NCBI GenBank assembly: GCA_964506465.1
Contig: CAZDLM010000039.1
Span: 1 to 32,014, forward strand
Direction: 5' to 3'
DNA length: 32,014 nt
Origin: UBA6109 sp964506465
GTDB lineage: Bacteria > Desulfobacterota > Syntrophia > Syntrophales > UBA6109
Shown here: positions 1-8,569 of the stretch, in pieces
Layout: each line of letters begins with the position of its first letter
Position numbering within the stretch: position 1 is the first letter of the stretch
Notes under the pieces: model-generated
What the model was told of the DNA's origin: nothing
Databases searched by the model: none
The model's input: the letters and a program-made list of their open reading frames with translations, nothing else
Translations under genes and position numbers: made by a program

Positions 1-39
1 GGGGGCCGAAACGCCGCGGGCGGACGGTTTTCCATTTTT

Positions 40-129
40 GTCATTCCCGCGGAAGCGGGAATCCAGAGTCTTTGGAAGTTGTTTTAATGTTGACCGAGAC
101 GTCGAGTTTCCGCCTGCGCGGGGACGACA
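40..129. repeat. Inverted pair of REP-like palindromes (dispersed repeat)
   Basis: The first palindrome, ATTCCCGC-ggaa-GCGGGAAT, lies at 43-62. A diverged, oppositely oriented counterpart with a TTTCCGCCTGCGCGGGGACG core lies at about 104-129. The reverse complement of 40-66 matches 104-129 at roughly three quarters of positions, giving a MITE-like inverted pair about 90 bp long. Sequences of the type GTCATTCCCGCG..GCGGGAATCC recur in many bacterial genomes, and their spurious translation reads like FPRKRESR. It abuts the 5' end of polA and could be mistaken for coding sequence there. Mobility and copy number cannot be judged from one copy. Confidence 0.7.
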
Positions 130-160
130 GGCGCAGACTCCAGAAAGAGATGTTGAAATC

Positions 161-2833
161 ATGACCGACCCAGCGAAGAAGCCCGCCTTCTACATCGTCG
201 ACGGGAACAATTACCTGTACCGCGCGTTCTACGCGATCCCGGAACTGTCGAACTCCAAAGGCTTCCCGACCAACGCCATCTACGGCTTCACGACGATGCT
301 GATCCGCCTCCTGAAGGAACACGAGCCGTACTGCATCGCCGTCGCCTTCGACCTGAAGGGGCCGACCTTCCGCCACGAGGCCTTCGACGGCTACAAGGCC
401 ACGCGGAAGGCCACGCCGGATGCCCTCATCCCCCAGATCCGCTTCGTCAAGGAGGTCGTCCGCGGATTTTCCATCCCCGTGCTGGAGCAGGAGGGCATCG
501 AGGCGGACGACATCATCGGCACGCTCGCGCACCGTTGCGCCGGCGAGGAGATGCAGGTCGTCATCGTTTCCGGGGACAAGGACATGATGCAGCTCATCTC
601 CGAGAACGTCTCGATGATCGACACGATGAAGGACAAGACCTACGACGTCGAGGCGGTCCGCGAGAAATTCGGCGTCGGGCCCGACAAGGTCGTCGACATC
701 CTCGGCCTGACCGGAGACCTCTCGGACAACATCCCCGGCGTCCCCGGCATCGGGCCCAAGAACGCCCTGCGCCTGATCGAGGAATTCGGGTCGCTGGAAG
801 CGGTCTTGCAGAACATCGACAAGGTGAAGAACGGGCGGGCGAAGGCGGCGCTGGAACAGTTCAGCGACCAGGCGCGGATGAGCCGCGACCTCGCAACGAT
901 CCGGACGAACGCGGATTTCTTCTTCGACCTCGACGCCTGCCGCTATACCGGCCCGGACCGCGAGGCGCTGAAGACCCTCTTCAAGGAATTCGAGTTTTCC
1001 TCCCTTCTGCAGGAGCTGAGGATCCGCGAAACGGCGCTGGAGGGGGAGTACCGGCTTGTCGGAGCCGCAGGGGATCTGGAGGCCCTTGCCGGAGAGCTGC
1101 GGAAGATCAAGGAATTGGCGATCGACGTGATCCTGGAAGGGGAGGGCGCAATGAAGGCGGCGCCGGTCGGGATCGCCCTCTGCGCCGAGCGGGGAAGGTC
1201 CGCCTATGTTCCCCTTCCCTCCGGCGTTACGGAAGGAGTGCCGCTCGAAAGGGTGCGCTCCCTGCTGGGGCCGGTCCTTGCGGACGGAGGCGTCGCCAAG
1301 TACGGCCACGATCTGAAAGGCGCGCTTCTGGCCCTGGGAGGTGCGGGCATCGACCTGGCGGGCCTGAAATGCGATACGATGGTCGCCGCCTATCTCCTCA
1401 ACCCGTCGCGCCACGGCTTCGAGCTTTCCGACGTGGCGCGCGAATTTCTCGGACACGAAGTGACGGCGGCAAAGGAGATCGCGGGGAGCGGCGCGAAAGC
1501 CGTTCCGATGGGGGCCATCCCCTTGGAAACGATGAGGCCCTATGCATGCCGGAGGGCCGACGCGGTTTTCGCACTGGAGCCCGTTCTCTGCGCGCAGGTG
1601 CAGACGGGCGGTCTCGGAGACCTCTTCAACGAAGTGGAGATGCCGCTCGTTGCCGTCCTCGCGGCGATGGAGAAGAAGGGCGTTCTCCTGGACACGGCGA
1701 TCCTGAAGGACATGTCGCGCGAGACGGCGCAGCTCCTGTCGATGTCCGAGGAGAAGATCTACCGCCTGGCCGGGGAGCGCTTCAACATCAACTCCCCCAA
1801 GCAGCTGCAGGGCATTCTCTTCGACAAACTGAAGCTGGCCAAAGGCAGGAAGACCAAGGACGGCTATTCGACGGACGTGGAGGTCCTCGCATCGCTGGCC
1901 AAGACCCATGAACTGCCCGCCGAGATCCTGGCGTACCGCAGCCTCATGAAGCTCAAGACGACTTACATCGACGCCCTGCCGCAGATGGTGAACCCGGCGA
2001 CGGGCCGCGTCCACACCTCCTTCAACCAGACGGCGACGGCGACGGGACGGCTTTCGAGCAGCAACCCCAACCTCCAGAACATCCCCATCCGCACGCTCGA
2101 AGGAAAGCGGATCCGCCAGACCTTCATCGCGCCGGAGGGCTGGCTCCTGGTCTCGGCCGATTACTCGCAGATCGAACTCCGGGTCCTGGCGCATTTGTCC
2201 CAGGACGAGACCCTGATCCGCGCCTTCGAATCCGGCGAGGATATCCACAGCCGGACCGCTTCGGACGTCTTCGGCGTCTTTCCCGAGATGGTCAACGCCG
2301 ACATGCGCCGCCAGGCGAAGGTGATCAACTTCGGCATCCTTTACGGGATGAGCCCCTTCGGGCTTGCCAAGGAGCTGGGCGTAAACCAGAAGCTGGCGCA
2401 GACGTACATCGAAGGGTACTTCGCCAAGTACGCCGCCGTCCGGGCCTACCTCGACGAGATCCTGGCGTGCGCCCGGAAGAACGGCTATGTCGAAACCTTG
2501 CTTTCCCGCCGCCGCTACATCCCGGAGATCAAGTCGCCCAACAACGCCGTGCGCCAGTTTGCGGAGCGGACGGCGATCAACGCCCCCATCCAGGGGACGG
2601 CCGCCGATCTCATCAAGGTGGCGATGGTCAACATCTCCGGGATCTTCGCGAGGAGGAAACTGCGGACGGCCATGATCCTCCAGGTCCACGACGAACTCGT
2701 CTTCGAGACGCCGGCGGAAGAGCGCGAGGAAGTGATGACGATCGTGAAGAAGGAGATGGAGGATGTGATCCGTCTCCGCGTGCCCCTGCGGGTGGACATC
2801 GCCTCCGGCCGCAACTGGGACGAGGCGCACTAG
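161..2833 (+). CDS. polA: DNA polymerase I, probably lacking proofreading
   Basis: Family A polymerase of 890 aa that fills gaps and removes RNA primers during replication and repair. The N-terminal 5' nuclease (about residues 7-260) shows DGNNYLYRAFYA and SGDKDMMQL. The degenerate 3'-5' exonuclease domain spans about 310-480. The polymerase domain has motif A (DYSQIELR, Asp667), the O-helix RRQAKVINFGILYG (Lys720) and motif C (QVHDELVFE, Asp844). The exonuclease residues are eroded: by alignment to E. coli Pol I, the ExoI DxE is D322-V-I324, the ExoII Asp is Ala388, and the ExoIII YxxxD is Y461..R465. The polymerase and 5' nuclease are intact, so this should be a non-proofreading enzyme. The ATG at 161 is chosen because the upstream in-frame extension is a translated repeat (FPRKRESR...) and family members begin near PAFYIVDGNN. 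The ribosome site is weak. Confidence 0.97.
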   Translation: MTDPAKKPAFYIVDGNNYLYRAFYAIPELSNSKGFPTNAIYGFTTMLIRLLKEHEPYCIAVAFDLKGPTFRHEAFDGYKATRKATPDALIPQIRFVKEVVRGFSIPVLEQEGIEADDIIGTLAHRCAGEEMQVVIVSGDKDMMQLISENVSMIDTMKDKTYDVEAVREKFGVGPDKVVDILGLTGDLSDNIPGVPGIGPKNALRLIEEFGSLEAVLQNIDKVKNGRAKAALEQFSDQARMSRDLATIRTNADFFFDLDACRYTGPDREALKTLFKEFEFSSLLQELRIRETALEGEYRLVGAAGDLEALAGELRKIKELAIDVILEGEGAMKAAPVGIALCAERGRSAYVPLPSGVTEGVPLERVRSLLGPVLADGGVAKYGHDLKGALLALGGAGIDLAGLKCDTMVAAYLLNPSRHGFELSDVAREFLGHEVTAAKEIAGSGAKAVPMGAIPLETMRPYACRRADAVFALEPVLCAQVQTGGLGDLFNEVEMPLVAVLAAMEKKGVLLDTAILKDMSRETAQLLSMSEEKIYRLAGERFNINSPKQLQGILFDKLKLAKGRKTKDGYSTDVEVLASLAKTHELPAEILAYRSLMKLKTTYIDALPQMVNPATGRVHTSFNQTATATGRLSSSNPNLQNIPIRTLEGKRIRQTFIAPEGWLLVSADYSQIELRVLAHLSQDETLIRAFESGEDIHSRTASDVFGVFPEMVNADMRRQAKVINFGILYGMSPFGLAKELGVNQKLAQTYIEGYFAKYAAVRAYLDEILACARKNGYVETLLSRRRYIPEIKSPNNAVRQFAERTAINAPIQGTAADLIKVAMVNISGIFARRKLRTAMILQVHDELVFETPAEEREEVMTIVKKEMEDVIRLRVPLRVDIASGRNWDEAH

Positions 2834-2874
2834 GAGCAGCGCGGATTTATCGGCGGAGAGAACAGGGGACCGAT

Positions 2875-4326
2875 ATGGCACGTTTCGACTACGACCTGGG
2901 AATCCTCGGCGGCGGTGCTGCCGGCCTCACGGCGGCGGCCGGCGGCGCACAGTTCGGCGCGAAGACGATCCTGATCGAAAAATCGGCGCAGCTCGGAGGC
3001 GACTGCCTGCATTTCGGATGCGTGCCCTCGAAGACGCTCATCCGGACGGCCGCCGTCCGGTCGCTGGTGAAGCGGTCCTCGGAGTTCGGCCTGCCGTCGC
3101 CGGCGCTTCCGCCCGTGGACCTGGGCGCCGTGATGGACCGCGTCCATGCCGTCGTCGAAGAGATCCAGAAAATCGATTCGAAGGAGCGCTTCTGCTCCCT
3201 GGGGGCGGAAGTCCGCTTCGGCGAAGCGGCCTTCGCCGATGAACACGTCGTCGTCCTGGACGGGAGGCGGATTTCCGCCGGAAAGTGGATCGTTGCCACG
3301 GGATCGAGCCCCGCGATCCCTCCCGTCGAGGGGCTGCGCGATGTGCCCTACTGGACCAACGAAACGGTCTTCTCGCAGCGGGTGCTGCCCCCGCGCCTTC
3401 TCGTTCTGGGCGGGGGACCGATCGGCCTCGAAATCGCGCAGGCGTTCGGACGGCTCGGGTCGAAGGTGACGGTCGTGGAATTTCTGGATCAGATCCTGGG
3501 ACCCGAGGATGCCGATCTGGCCGATATCCTCCGGAAAAGACTGGAAGCGGAGGGCGCGGAGATCCGGGTCTCGACGAAGGCCGTCCGGGCGCGGATGCGG
3601 GGGGCCGCGATTGTCCTGACTGTTGCGCCAGCAGCGGGAGAGGGGGAGCCGCGGGATATCGAAGCCGATGCCCTTCTGGTGGCAACGGGGCGCAAACCGA
3701 ACATCACCGGACTGGGGCTCGATGCCGCCGGAATTCAGGTCACGGCGCGGGGCATTCCCACCGATAGACGGCTGCGGACCAACATCCGGCATATCTATGC
3801 CTGCGGCGACGTGAACGGGCAGTTTCCCTTCACCCATGTCGCCGGGTACGAGGCGGGCATCGCCCTGGCGAACGCGATCCTTCATCTGCCGAGGGAGGCG
3901 GACTACGGGAAGGTGGGCTGGTGCACGTATACGGACCCCGAGGTGGCGAGCATCGGCCTGAATGAAAAACGGGCCCGCAAGGAGGGCATCGAGTATCGGG
4001 TCCACGAGGAGCCCTTCGGGACAAACGACCGGGCGCTGGCCGAAGGGGAGACGCTGGGGAAGATCAAGCTTCTCCTCAGCCCCGGGGGCGGCCTTCTCGG
4101 TTGCCAGATCATGGGGGCGCATGCCGGCGACATCATCCACGAATGGATCCTTGCCATGTTCGCGGGGGTCCGGCTGTCGAAAATCGCGAGCGCCGTTCAC
4201 GTCTATCCGACACTCGCGGAGATTTCGAAGCGCGCCGCCGGAAGCTTCTTCGCCGGGAAGCTCTTCAGCGAAAGGACGAAGGGCCTGCTGCGCTTCCTGT
4301 TTCAGTTGAAGGGAAGGGCGTGCTAG
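2875..4326 (+). CDS. Mercuric-reductase/dihydrolipoamide-dehydrogenase-like FAD oxidoreductase
   Basis: Class I pyridine nucleotide-disulfide oxidoreductase, 483 aa. The N-terminal FAD fold shows GGGAAGLTAAAGGAQFG. The redox disulfide is GGDCLHFGCVPSKT (Cys44, Cys49). The NAD(P)H fold has GGGPIGLEIAQAFGRLG, followed by the FAD motif YACGDVNG. The dimer domain carries the acid-base pair in HVYPTLAE (His442, Glu449). There is no N-terminal HMA domain and no C-terminal vicinal Cys pair as in true MerA, though the last residue is Cys (GRAC). It therefore resembles MerA-like enzymes of unknown substrate. It starts 41 bp after polA and lies 62 bp before an ArsS-type gene, so co-transcription is plausible. 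The substrate is not determined. Confidence 0.88.
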   Translation: MARFDYDLGILGGGAAGLTAAAGGAQFGAKTILIEKSAQLGGDCLHFGCVPSKTLIRTAAVRSLVKRSSEFGLPSPALPPVDLGAVMDRVHAVVEEIQKIDSKERFCSLGAEVRFGEAAFADEHVVVLDGRRISAGKWIVATGSSPAIPPVEGLRDVPYWTNETVFSQRVLPPRLLVLGGGPIGLEIAQAFGRLGSKVTVVEFLDQILGPEDADLADILRKRLEAEGAEIRVSTKAVRARMRGAAIVLTVAPAAGEGEPRDIEADALLVATGRKPNITGLGLDAAGIQVTARGIPTDRRLRTNIRHIYACGDVNGQFPFTHVAGYEAGIALANAILHLPREADYGKVGWCTYTDPEVASIGLNEKRARKEGIEYRVHEEPFGTNDRALAEGETLGKIKLLLSPGGGLLGCQIMGAHAGDIIHEWILAMFAGVRLSKIASAVHVYPTLAEISKRAAGSFFAGKLFSERTKGLLRFLFQLKGRAC

Positions 4327-4388
4327 AATTCGGCTTTCCGGAGCCGCGGGCAGCCTACGATGACGCAGAAAAAGGAAAAACGCCGCGC

Positions 4389-5378
4389 ATGAATGATTTC
4401 GATCGCAAGGTTCGTGAGATACGGCCGGAAGGTCTTGTCAGCAGCGACATCCGCCTCCTGCAGATCAACCTCGGGCGTCACTGCAACCTGTCCTGCGCGC
4501 ACTGCCACCTGGAGTGTTCTCCGCTGCGCCGCGAGCAGATGGCCTGGGAGGTGATGGAGGGAATTCTCGCCACGATCGGCGGCCGCGCCTTCGACCGGAT
4601 CGACATCACAGGCGGATCGCCGGAACTTCATCCGCACTTCCGGACTTTTCTTTCGAAGCTCCGCGCACAGGGACATTCCGTACAGGTGCGGACGAATCTC
4701 ACCAATCTGGCCGAACCGCCGCTGTCCGATCTGATTCCCTTCTTCAGGAGCCTGCGAATTGCCCTGGTCGGATCGCTTCCCTGCTATGAGAAGGAGAACG
4801 TCGACCGGCAACGCGGATCCGGAGTCCACGAAAAGTCCATCGCCGCGCTCCGCCTCCTCAACCAAGCCGGTTACGGCCTCGATGACAACTTGCCCCTGAA
4901 CCTCGTCTTCAATCCCGGCGGCTCCTTCCTCCCGCCGCCGCAGGCGGAACTGGAAGGCGTCTACCGGGAGGAACTCGGGAAGCGCTTCGGCATCCGCTTC
5001 AGCCGTCTGCTCATCCTCACCAACATGCCCATCGGCCGGTTCCGGCGGCAGTTGAAGAGGGAAGGGGAGATGGAGACGTATCTGAAACTTCTGGAAAGCG
5101 CCTTCAACCCGGCGACGCTTGCCCGGCTCATGTGCGTACACCAGATCAGCGTCGATTGGGACGGACGCCTCTACGACTGCGACTTCAATCTCGCCCTGCG
5201 GATGCCCGTCAATCATGGTTCGCCGAACACCCTCGCGGCGATGAGCTTCGACCGCCTGACGCGCCGGTCCATCGTGACGGGGGATCACTGTTTCGGCTGT
5301 ACCGCGGGATCGGGATCGTCCTGCTCCGGATCGCTGGCGCAGCCTTCCGCATCTCCGCAGGCAGGTCGGCGATCGTGA
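4389..5378 (+). CDS. arsS: ArsS-type radical SAM / Cys-rich (DUF3641) protein
   Basis: Radical SAM enzyme of 329 aa. The 4Fe-4S motif is CNLSCAHC (Cys32, Cys36, Cys39), preceded by LLQINLGRH and followed by the SAM-binding DITGGSPEL. The C-terminal Cys-rich half (DUF3641) has MCVHQISVDWDGRLYDCDFN and HCFGCTAGSGSSCSG. This arrangement is that of ArsS, which in arsenosugar biosynthesis joins an adenosyl group to dimethylarsenite made by ArsM. No arsM is visible here, so the arsenic role rests on family membership. AAAGGA lies about 12 nt upstream of the ATG. The stop codon sits 2 bp before the next ATG, or overlaps a GTG, indicating translational coupling with the hydroxylase gene. The tail after GSL is low in motif content. 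Confidence 0.85.
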   Translation: MNDFDRKVREIRPEGLVSSDIRLLQINLGRHCNLSCAHCHLECSPLRREQMAWEVMEGILATIGGRAFDRIDITGGSPELHPHFRTFLSKLRAQGHSVQVRTNLTNLAEPPLSDLIPFFRSLRIALVGSLPCYEKENVDRQRGSGVHEKSIAALRLLNQAGYGLDDNLPLNLVFNPGGSFLPPPQAELEGVYREELGKRFGIRFSRLLILTNMPIGRFRRQLKREGEMETYLKLLESAFNPATLARLMCVHQISVDWDGRLYDCDFNLALRMPVNHGSPNTLAAMSFDRLTRRSIVTGDHCFGCTAGSGSSCSGSLAQPSASPQAGRRS

Positions 5379-5380
5379 AT

Positions 5381-6193
5381 ATGACCTCGGATCTCCTGCC
5401 CCTCGAAGCCTACGTGAGATCGGGCTTCTTCTCCTTCGTCCTCCTGGGCGTCGGCTTCTGGGAGTATTTCGCGCCGCGGCGCAGGGCAAGGGTCGGGCGG
5501 AAGATCCGCTGGCTGAACAACCTGCTGGTCCACGCGATCAACGCCGTCGGCCTGCGATTGGTCCTTCCCCTCCTGACGCTCGGCGTCGCGGTCCTATGCG
5601 CCGAGCGGGGATTCGGGCTGCTCCATGCGTTCGGCGTCCCGCCGGAGCTGTCGGTCGTCGCGGGCGTCGCCGTCCTCGATCTTGCGATCTACGGCCAGCA
5701 TGTCCTCCTTCACAAGGTAGGCTTCCTCTGGCGGCTCCACCGGATGCACCATACGGACCTCGACGTCGATGTCACGACGGGCGTGCGGTTCCATCCGCTG
5801 GAGATCCTGCTCTCGGAGCTGATCAAGATGGCGGTGGCCGCCGCCGTCGGCGTTCCGCCGGTTTCCGTGCTGTTCTTCGCGGTCCTTCTCAACGGCATGT
5901 CCCTGTTCAACCACGGCAATCTGCGCCTGCCCGGGGCGATCGACGGCACCCTGCGCCTCTTCATCATCACCCCGGACATGCACCGCGTTCACCATTCCAT
6001 CGTGGTGGAGGAGGGGAACAACAATTACGGCTTCAGCGTTCCCTGGTGGGATCGCCTGTTTGGGACTTATCGCGCCCAGCCCGCGGCGGGGCACGAGGGG
6101 ATGACGATCGGCGTGAGGGATTTCTTTGACGTCCGGTACTCCCGGCTGCCGGAAATGCTGGCGACGCCGTTCCTGAAAGGAAAAGTCCCCTGA
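5381..6193 (+). CDS. Sterol desaturase / fatty acid hydroxylase superfamily membrane protein
   Basis: Integral membrane di-iron oxygenase family protein, 270 aa. Hydrophobic segments occupy about residues 10-25, 45-65, 75-100 and 135-165. The His clusters of the family are present: HVLLHK, LHRMHH, the His in FHPLE, NHGN, and DMHRVHHS, followed by the family's NNYGFSVPWWDRLFGTY. The expected reaction is O2-dependent hydroxylation or desaturation of a lipid; the substrate is not visible. ATG 5381 follows the arsS stop by 2 bp, and a GTG at 5375 would overlap that stop. An oxygen-requiring enzyme suggests the organism meets some oxygen. Confidence 0.9.
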   Translation: MTSDLLPLEAYVRSGFFSFVLLGVGFWEYFAPRRRARVGRKIRWLNNLLVHAINAVGLRLVLPLLTLGVAVLCAERGFGLLHAFGVPPELSVVAGVAVLDLAIYGQHVLLHKVGFLWRLHRMHHTDLDVDVTTGVRFHPLEILLSELIKMAVAAAVGVPPVSVLFFAVLLNGMSLFNHGNLRLPGAIDGTLRLFIITPDMHRVHHSIVVEEGNNNYGFSVPWWDRLFGTYRAQPAAGHEGMTIGVRDFFDVRYSRLPEMLATPFLKGKVP

Positions 6194-6249
6194 TCGATCT
6201 TCGCGGGCGGCAGCAATTACGAGAGTTTGTGTTTCTGCAGGAGGATTTC

Positions 6250-6717
6250 ATGTACAAGAGAATGTACGATCAGCCGATGCCGGAAAACGGCGACCCGCCC
6301 TTCGCCCTTCCCGGGTGGATCGCGCGCGCCCCCTTTGAAGAGTACCTCGGCATGAGGATCGATGAAGCGGCGGACGGCAGGGCCGTCCTCTCCATGCCGT
6401 TCACTGTGAAACTGGCGCAGGGCATGGGTCTGATGCACGGTGGGGCCATCACGGCCCTCGCCGATACGGCCGTTGCCATGGCCATCAAGAGCATCCTCCC
6501 CGAAGGGACGCACTTTGTCACCATGGAGCTCTCCCTGAAGTTCCATGCGCCGGTCAGGAGCGGCGTTGTCCGGGCGGTCGCGGCCGCCGTCCGGGAGGAC
6601 GACCGGACGATCCGGGGTAAGGCGGAGGTTTTTGACGGGGCCGGCGTGAAGGCGGCCGAGTTTTCCTCCCTCTTCCGCGTGAAGACGCGCAGGGGAAGAG
6701 CGGAGAAGAGAGGATGA
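6250..6717 (+). CDS. PaaI-family hotdog-fold thioesterase
   Basis: 155-aa acyl-CoA thioesterase of the PaaI/YbgC-like hotdog superfamily. The family core is clear: LGMRIDEAADGRAVLSM, then QGMGLMHGGAITALADTAVAMA, where the HGG..ALAD helix carries the active site, and then ELSLKFHAPVRSG. The ATG at 6250 is preferred over an upstream in-frame GTG at 6229 because a strong AGGAGG lies at 6239-6244. It follows the hydroxylase gene by 56 bp on the same strand. The acyl substrate cannot be deduced. The C-terminus ends in a basic tail (RRGRAEKRG). Confidence 0.9.
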   Translation: MYKRMYDQPMPENGDPPFALPGWIARAPFEEYLGMRIDEAADGRAVLSMPFTVKLAQGMGLMHGGAITALADTAVAMAIKSILPEGTHFVTMELSLKFHAPVRSGVVRAVAAAVREDDRTIRGKAEVFDGAGVKAAEFSSLFRVKTRRGRAEKRG

Positions 6718-6761
6718 GGGGCGAGAAACGATGAGAAAATCCATTGCCCCAAGGAGGCGTT

Positions 6762-8384
6762 ATGATGAAGCGGGTACTATGGTTTGCAGTTCTTCTGTCC
6801 GTCGCACTTTATGGAGAAGCCCCGGCGTCTCCTGCAGCGATTGAACCGGCGTCGTCCATCCGGAATCTCGTCGTCTATCCCGACAGCGCGATGATCCGGA
6901 AGCAGGCGGTCTTCTCCGTTCCGAAGGGTCAGAGCGTCGTCCGGATATCGGGCCTCACGGCCAACATGGTGGATGCCTCCGTCCAGGCGAGCATCACGGG
7001 CGGCTCCGGCGTCAAGATCGCCGATCTCAAGGTCGAAAAGACCTTTCTTGCAAAAGCGTCTCCGGAAAAGACGGAACAACTGAAGCGGCGTCTCGGAGAC
7101 CTCGAAGACGGGATCAAGGCGGCGACGAATGAGGCAGCCGTCCTGAACAGCGCCATCGAACTCCTGAAGAAGATTGTTCCGTTCCCGCAGAATCAGAAGG
7201 TAACGCCGGCGGAAGTCGATGCGCATGTAAAGTTCGTTGCCAGGTCGCTGTCGGAAAATTACGGCGGGATCGCGAAGGCCGAGGCCCGGCTGAAGAAGCT
7301 GCAGGAAGAAAAAAATGCCGTCGAACGGGAGTTGAGGGCCCTGACCTCTTTGAAGGAAGAGAGCAAGGGCATCGTCGTTTCCGTCTTTGCGCCGAGTGAG
7401 GTCCGGCAGGCCGTGATGGCGTTTTCCTACATGGTGAACGGGGCGGGCTGGTTTCCGACCTACGATGTGCGCGCGGACTCCGGCGCGAAGGTCGATATCG
7501 ACTGCTATGCAACCCTCAGCCAGTCGACGGGGGAAGACTGGAAGAACGTCGACATGGAGATCTCGACGGCGAAGCCCCTTGTCTACGGCGCCCCGCCGGA
7601 GCTGCCGCCGTGGTTCGTCGACATCTATCAGCCGCGGCCGGTGGCGCGGAAATCCGTCCCGAGGCGAGACGCCGACAACCTGCAGCCGATGATGCTGGAG
7701 CTGGAGAGGAGAAGCGAGGCGGCGCAGGCGGGCGGTTTTGAACAGCCGCAGGTGAAGGCCGAGGCCAGTTCCTTCAGCTTTGCGCTGCCGAGGAAGGTCG
7801 ACGTGCCGTCGGACGGTCAGCCCCACAAGGTCCTGATCGCTTCGGCGGGTGGAGACGCAAAATTCAACTATTACGGAGTCCCGAAACTCTCGAAGTACGC
7901 CTACCTCAGGGCGGACCTCAAGAACCCCTTCACGTTCCCGTTGATCGACGGGCCGATCAGCATCTTCCTCGACGAGAGGATGGTCGGCACGGCATCGGTG
8001 GGGAAGACGATCCTCCCGGGCGAGGAGATGAAACTCTCTCTCGGCGTCGATGAGGGCATCAAGATGGAGAAGAAGCTTCTTCGGAAGTTCACCGAATCGG
8101 CGGGCGCCTTCATCAAGGACACCCGGGTGCAGTACGACTACGGGATCGAGCTCCTCAACGGGAAGAATCGGGAAATCTCCCTGACGCTGAATGACAATGT
8201 GCCCGTGTCGCGCAATGAAAAGATCAAGGTGGAGATCGAATCGCCCGCAAGTGGGGAGGCGCGCATTTCCGAGGACGGCATTCTTACCTGGGACCTGAAG
8301 CTCGCCGGAGGAGAAAAGAAGGGCCTGAAGGTCCGGTTCAGCGTTGCGTATCCTCGGGATGTGAGGATCACCGGCCTCGAATAA
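6762..8384 (+). CDS. Exported DUF4139/DUF4140 (mucoidy inhibitor MuiA-like) protein
   Basis: About 540-aa protein with an N-terminal signal peptide (KRVLWFAVLLSVALYGEAPAS). A DUF4140-type beta domain follows (about 30-100, LVVYPDSAMIRKQAVFSVPKG). Next is a coiled coil (about 105-205, ending LKKLQEEKNAVERELRAL), then the large DUF4139 domain (MVNGAGWFPTYDVRAD, YATLSQSTGEDWKNVDMEISTAKP). The family includes proteins annotated as mucoidy inhibitor A, and its molecular role is not established. AAGGAGG at 6751-6757 could serve ATG 6762 or ATG 6765; the two differ by one Met. It probably closes the transcription unit that starts with polA. Confidence 0.85.
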   Translation: MMKRVLWFAVLLSVALYGEAPASPAAIEPASSIRNLVVYPDSAMIRKQAVFSVPKGQSVVRISGLTANMVDASVQASITGGSGVKIADLKVEKTFLAKASPEKTEQLKRRLGDLEDGIKAATNEAAVLNSAIELLKKIVPFPQNQKVTPAEVDAHVKFVARSLSENYGGIAKAEARLKKLQEEKNAVERELRALTSLKEESKGIVVSVFAPSEVRQAVMAFSYMVNGAGWFPTYDVRADSGAKVDIDCYATLSQSTGEDWKNVDMEISTAKPLVYGAPPELPPWFVDIYQPRPVARKSVPRRDADNLQPMMLELERRSEAAQAGGFEQPQVKAEASSFSFALPRKVDVPSDGQPHKVLIASAGGDAKFNYYGVPKLSKYAYLRADLKNPFTFPLIDGPISIFLDERMVGTASVGKTILPGEEMKLSLGVDEGIKMEKKLLRKFTESAGAFIKDTRVQYDYGIELLNGKNREISLTLNDNVPVSRNEKIKVEIESPASGEARISEDGILTWDLKLAGGEKKGLKVRFSVAYPRDVRITGLE

Positions 8385-8399
8385 ATACGGTTCAGTTCT

Positions 8400-8428
8400 T
8401 CCTGCTGAAGGCCTGAATCAGGAGCAGG
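8400..8428 (+). terminator. Weak hairpin after the DUF4139 gene
   Basis: CCTGCT (8401-8406) pairs with AGCAGG (8423-8428), with an inner CCTG-aat-CAGG, 15 bases after the stop codon. There is no run of T after it, so it is at best a weak or Rho-assisted terminator. The rest of the 185-bp gap holds the doxX promoter. Confidence 0.3.
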
Positions 8429-8496
8429 CGGCCTCGGAAAAGAGCGTCTCCCGTCGGGAGTTCGGGAGCACTGCCGATCGCGGGGGACGTTGACGT

Positions 8497-8525
8497 TTGA
8501 CATGCCGATTTTCCGTGCATAGTTT
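8497..8525 (+). promoter_or_regulatory. Sigma70-type promoter for doxX
   Basis: A perfect -35 box TTGACA (8497-8502) and a weak -10 TAGTTT (8520-8525) are separated by exactly 17 bp, about 45 bp upstream of the DoxX start codon. Confidence 0.45.
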
Positions 8526-8569
8526 TCCAATGAGGTCTTTTTGATCGGACGTCCATGGGAGGGTGCACT

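Noticed and set aside
41..2881. 946-aa open frame on the minus strand opposite polA
   Set aside because: It lies antisense to clear polA motifs, is rich in Arg/Asp/Val as expected for the shadow of a GC-rich gene, and has no recognisable domain.
3018..3242. Small alternate-frame ORFs inside the flavoprotein and other genes
   Set aside because: Codon-shadow composition, no ribosome sites and no motifs.
5331..5378. Selenocysteine in the ArsS-like protein
   Set aside because: Its stop TGA is followed at once by the next gene's start, and the conserved Cys positions are encoded by TGC/TGT.
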